From contig NW_013651961.1 of NCBI RefSeq assembly GCF_000499385.1, positions 1 through 10,372 on the forward strand: a stretch of 10,372 bases of DNA. The letters are read 5' to 3'. The stretch is from Eimeria necatrix. Lineage: Eukaryota; Apicomplexa; Conoidasida; Eucoccidiorida; Eimeriidae. Below, in pieces: positions 10,017 to 10,372 of the stretch. The notes under the pieces were generated by a model. That model was not told the DNA's origin, did not search any database, and worked only from the letters and a program-made list of their open reading frames with translations. A program made the position numbers and the translations under genes. Each line of letters begins with the position of its first letter. The first letter of the stretch is position 1.

Positions 10017-10372
10017 TCAAATGCCGTACGTGCGTAGAGACGGCGTCAAAATTTTCTATGGGGCATTGCACGTATCTCTTGTTTTGCTCATTTGTTGCAC
10101 CGGTAAATTTGGAATACTCCACTGCTCTTTGTGTGTGTGCATGTGTCCTATGTATCGTGCTGTCTTGGGTGCATGAGGATGTTGTGCCCGCGACACAAAA
10201 TACCTGCATGGTTTGTTCAGTTTTGCAACAGCCTTCCTGCTCTGATAACAGCCAGCTTTTGATTCGCTCCTGTCACCAGGCCCAGGAACCCAGCACCAGA
10301 AAGCGCAGCGTCGGCGAGTGTCTGCTAAAGAATGCATTCATGGTGTTTGTCTGAGGCTCGCTTACGGGTGAT
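10017..10372 (+). repeat. Young high-identity segment, copy D partner
   Basis: This is the partner of the segment at 6846-7233. The final 70 bases, starting at GCGCAGCG, are identical to 7164-7233 right up to the window edge, so the identical block may be longer. Inside it D has one copy of the TTTCTATGG motif where C has two (6880-6899), and a GT-rich patch at 10128-10147 not shared with C. Confidence 0.8.

Larger units (their letters stand above)
1..10372 (+). other. Window-wide G+T excess on the plus strand
   Basis: Hand counts of five 60-base lines starting at 1, 3301, 5041, 6481 and 8041 give G+T of 43, 37, 33, 36 and 38, or 187 of 300. The bias appears in every copy of the repeat unit and has the same direction throughout. 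Its practical effect is that minus-strand frames translate into proteins rich in H, Q, T, N and P and plus-strand frames into proteins rich in C, F, V, L and W, which makes chance frames look superficially protein-like. Confidence 0.75.
9221..10372 (+). repeat. Copy D of the ~4-kb tandem unit (5' part, runs off the window)
   Basis: D is the first third of a further unit, matching C from 5486 to 7233 after removal of about 430 bp that D lacks. It is the copy closest to C. Around 9626-9660 and 9728-9775 I judge roughly 75% identity, and the last 350 bases are far more alike, ending in 70 identical bases. The frames 9473-9802 and 9965-10354 are open, but the second reads a different frame from the one open in C across a nearly identical stretch, so I do not call either a gene. 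The copy continues beyond the window end, so its true length is unknown. Confidence 0.7.

Noticed and set aside
9965..10354. 129-codon open frame on the plus strand, cysteine-rich and hydrophobic
   Set aside because: Over the nearly identical stretch shared with C (6847-6950), the open frame in C is a different one: the same bases around GCACGTATCTC are read A-R-I-S in C and T-Y-L in D. A real gene would keep its frame across so young a duplication.

Overview
The window looks like non-coding nuclear DNA of a eukaryote. I see no convincing protein-coding gene, no rRNA or tRNA, no CRISPR array and no recognisable transposon domain in 10.4 kb, which excludes ordinary bacterial, archaeal, phage or organellar sequence. 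The longest open frames (160 codons on the minus strand, 143 on the plus strand) are about what chance gives at this base composition, and their frames are not kept between repeated copies. The hexamer GCATGC is over-represented (11 sites, about 2 expected). That would fit a coccidian apicomplexan such as a Toxoplasma, Eimeria or Sarcocystis relative, but other protists also have GCATGC-rich intergenic DNA, so I hold the organism guess only weakly.

The main result is that the whole window appears to be one ancient head-to-tail array of a very large, very diverged unit of about 3.7-4.05 kb. I found it by following short similar boxes that recur in the same order at slowly drifting offsets. Taking an arbitrary phase at the box at 1441/5493, the copies are: A (1-1433, the 3' end of a unit), B (1434-5485, complete), C (5486-9220, complete) and D (9221-10372, the 5' part of a unit). 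Most of each copy resembles the next only at roughly 55-75% in the better boxes (judged by eye), so a standard tandem-repeat finder would probably miss it. D lacks about 430 bp that B and C both carry, so that difference is best read as a deletion in D.

On this old background lies a much younger event. Similarity between C and D rises from left to right, from about 75% near 6000/9630, to nearly identical around 6850/10020 and 7012/10153, to 70 identical bases out of 70 at 7164-7233 and 10303-10372, where the window stops. This suggests recent gene conversion or unequal exchange, and perhaps explains why the sequence ends there.

Other structure: the plus strand is clearly G+T rich (187 of 300 bases in five hand-counted lines), pointing to long-lasting strand-asymmetric transcription or replication. 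There is a near-perfect 40-bp foldback (1217-1256), a 20-bp perfect palindrome (5702-5721), several smaller hairpins, and two fresh short tandem duplications (6880-6899 and 8706-8736). No genes act together here; the locus is best described as a decaying megasatellite or repeat-derived non-coding locus.
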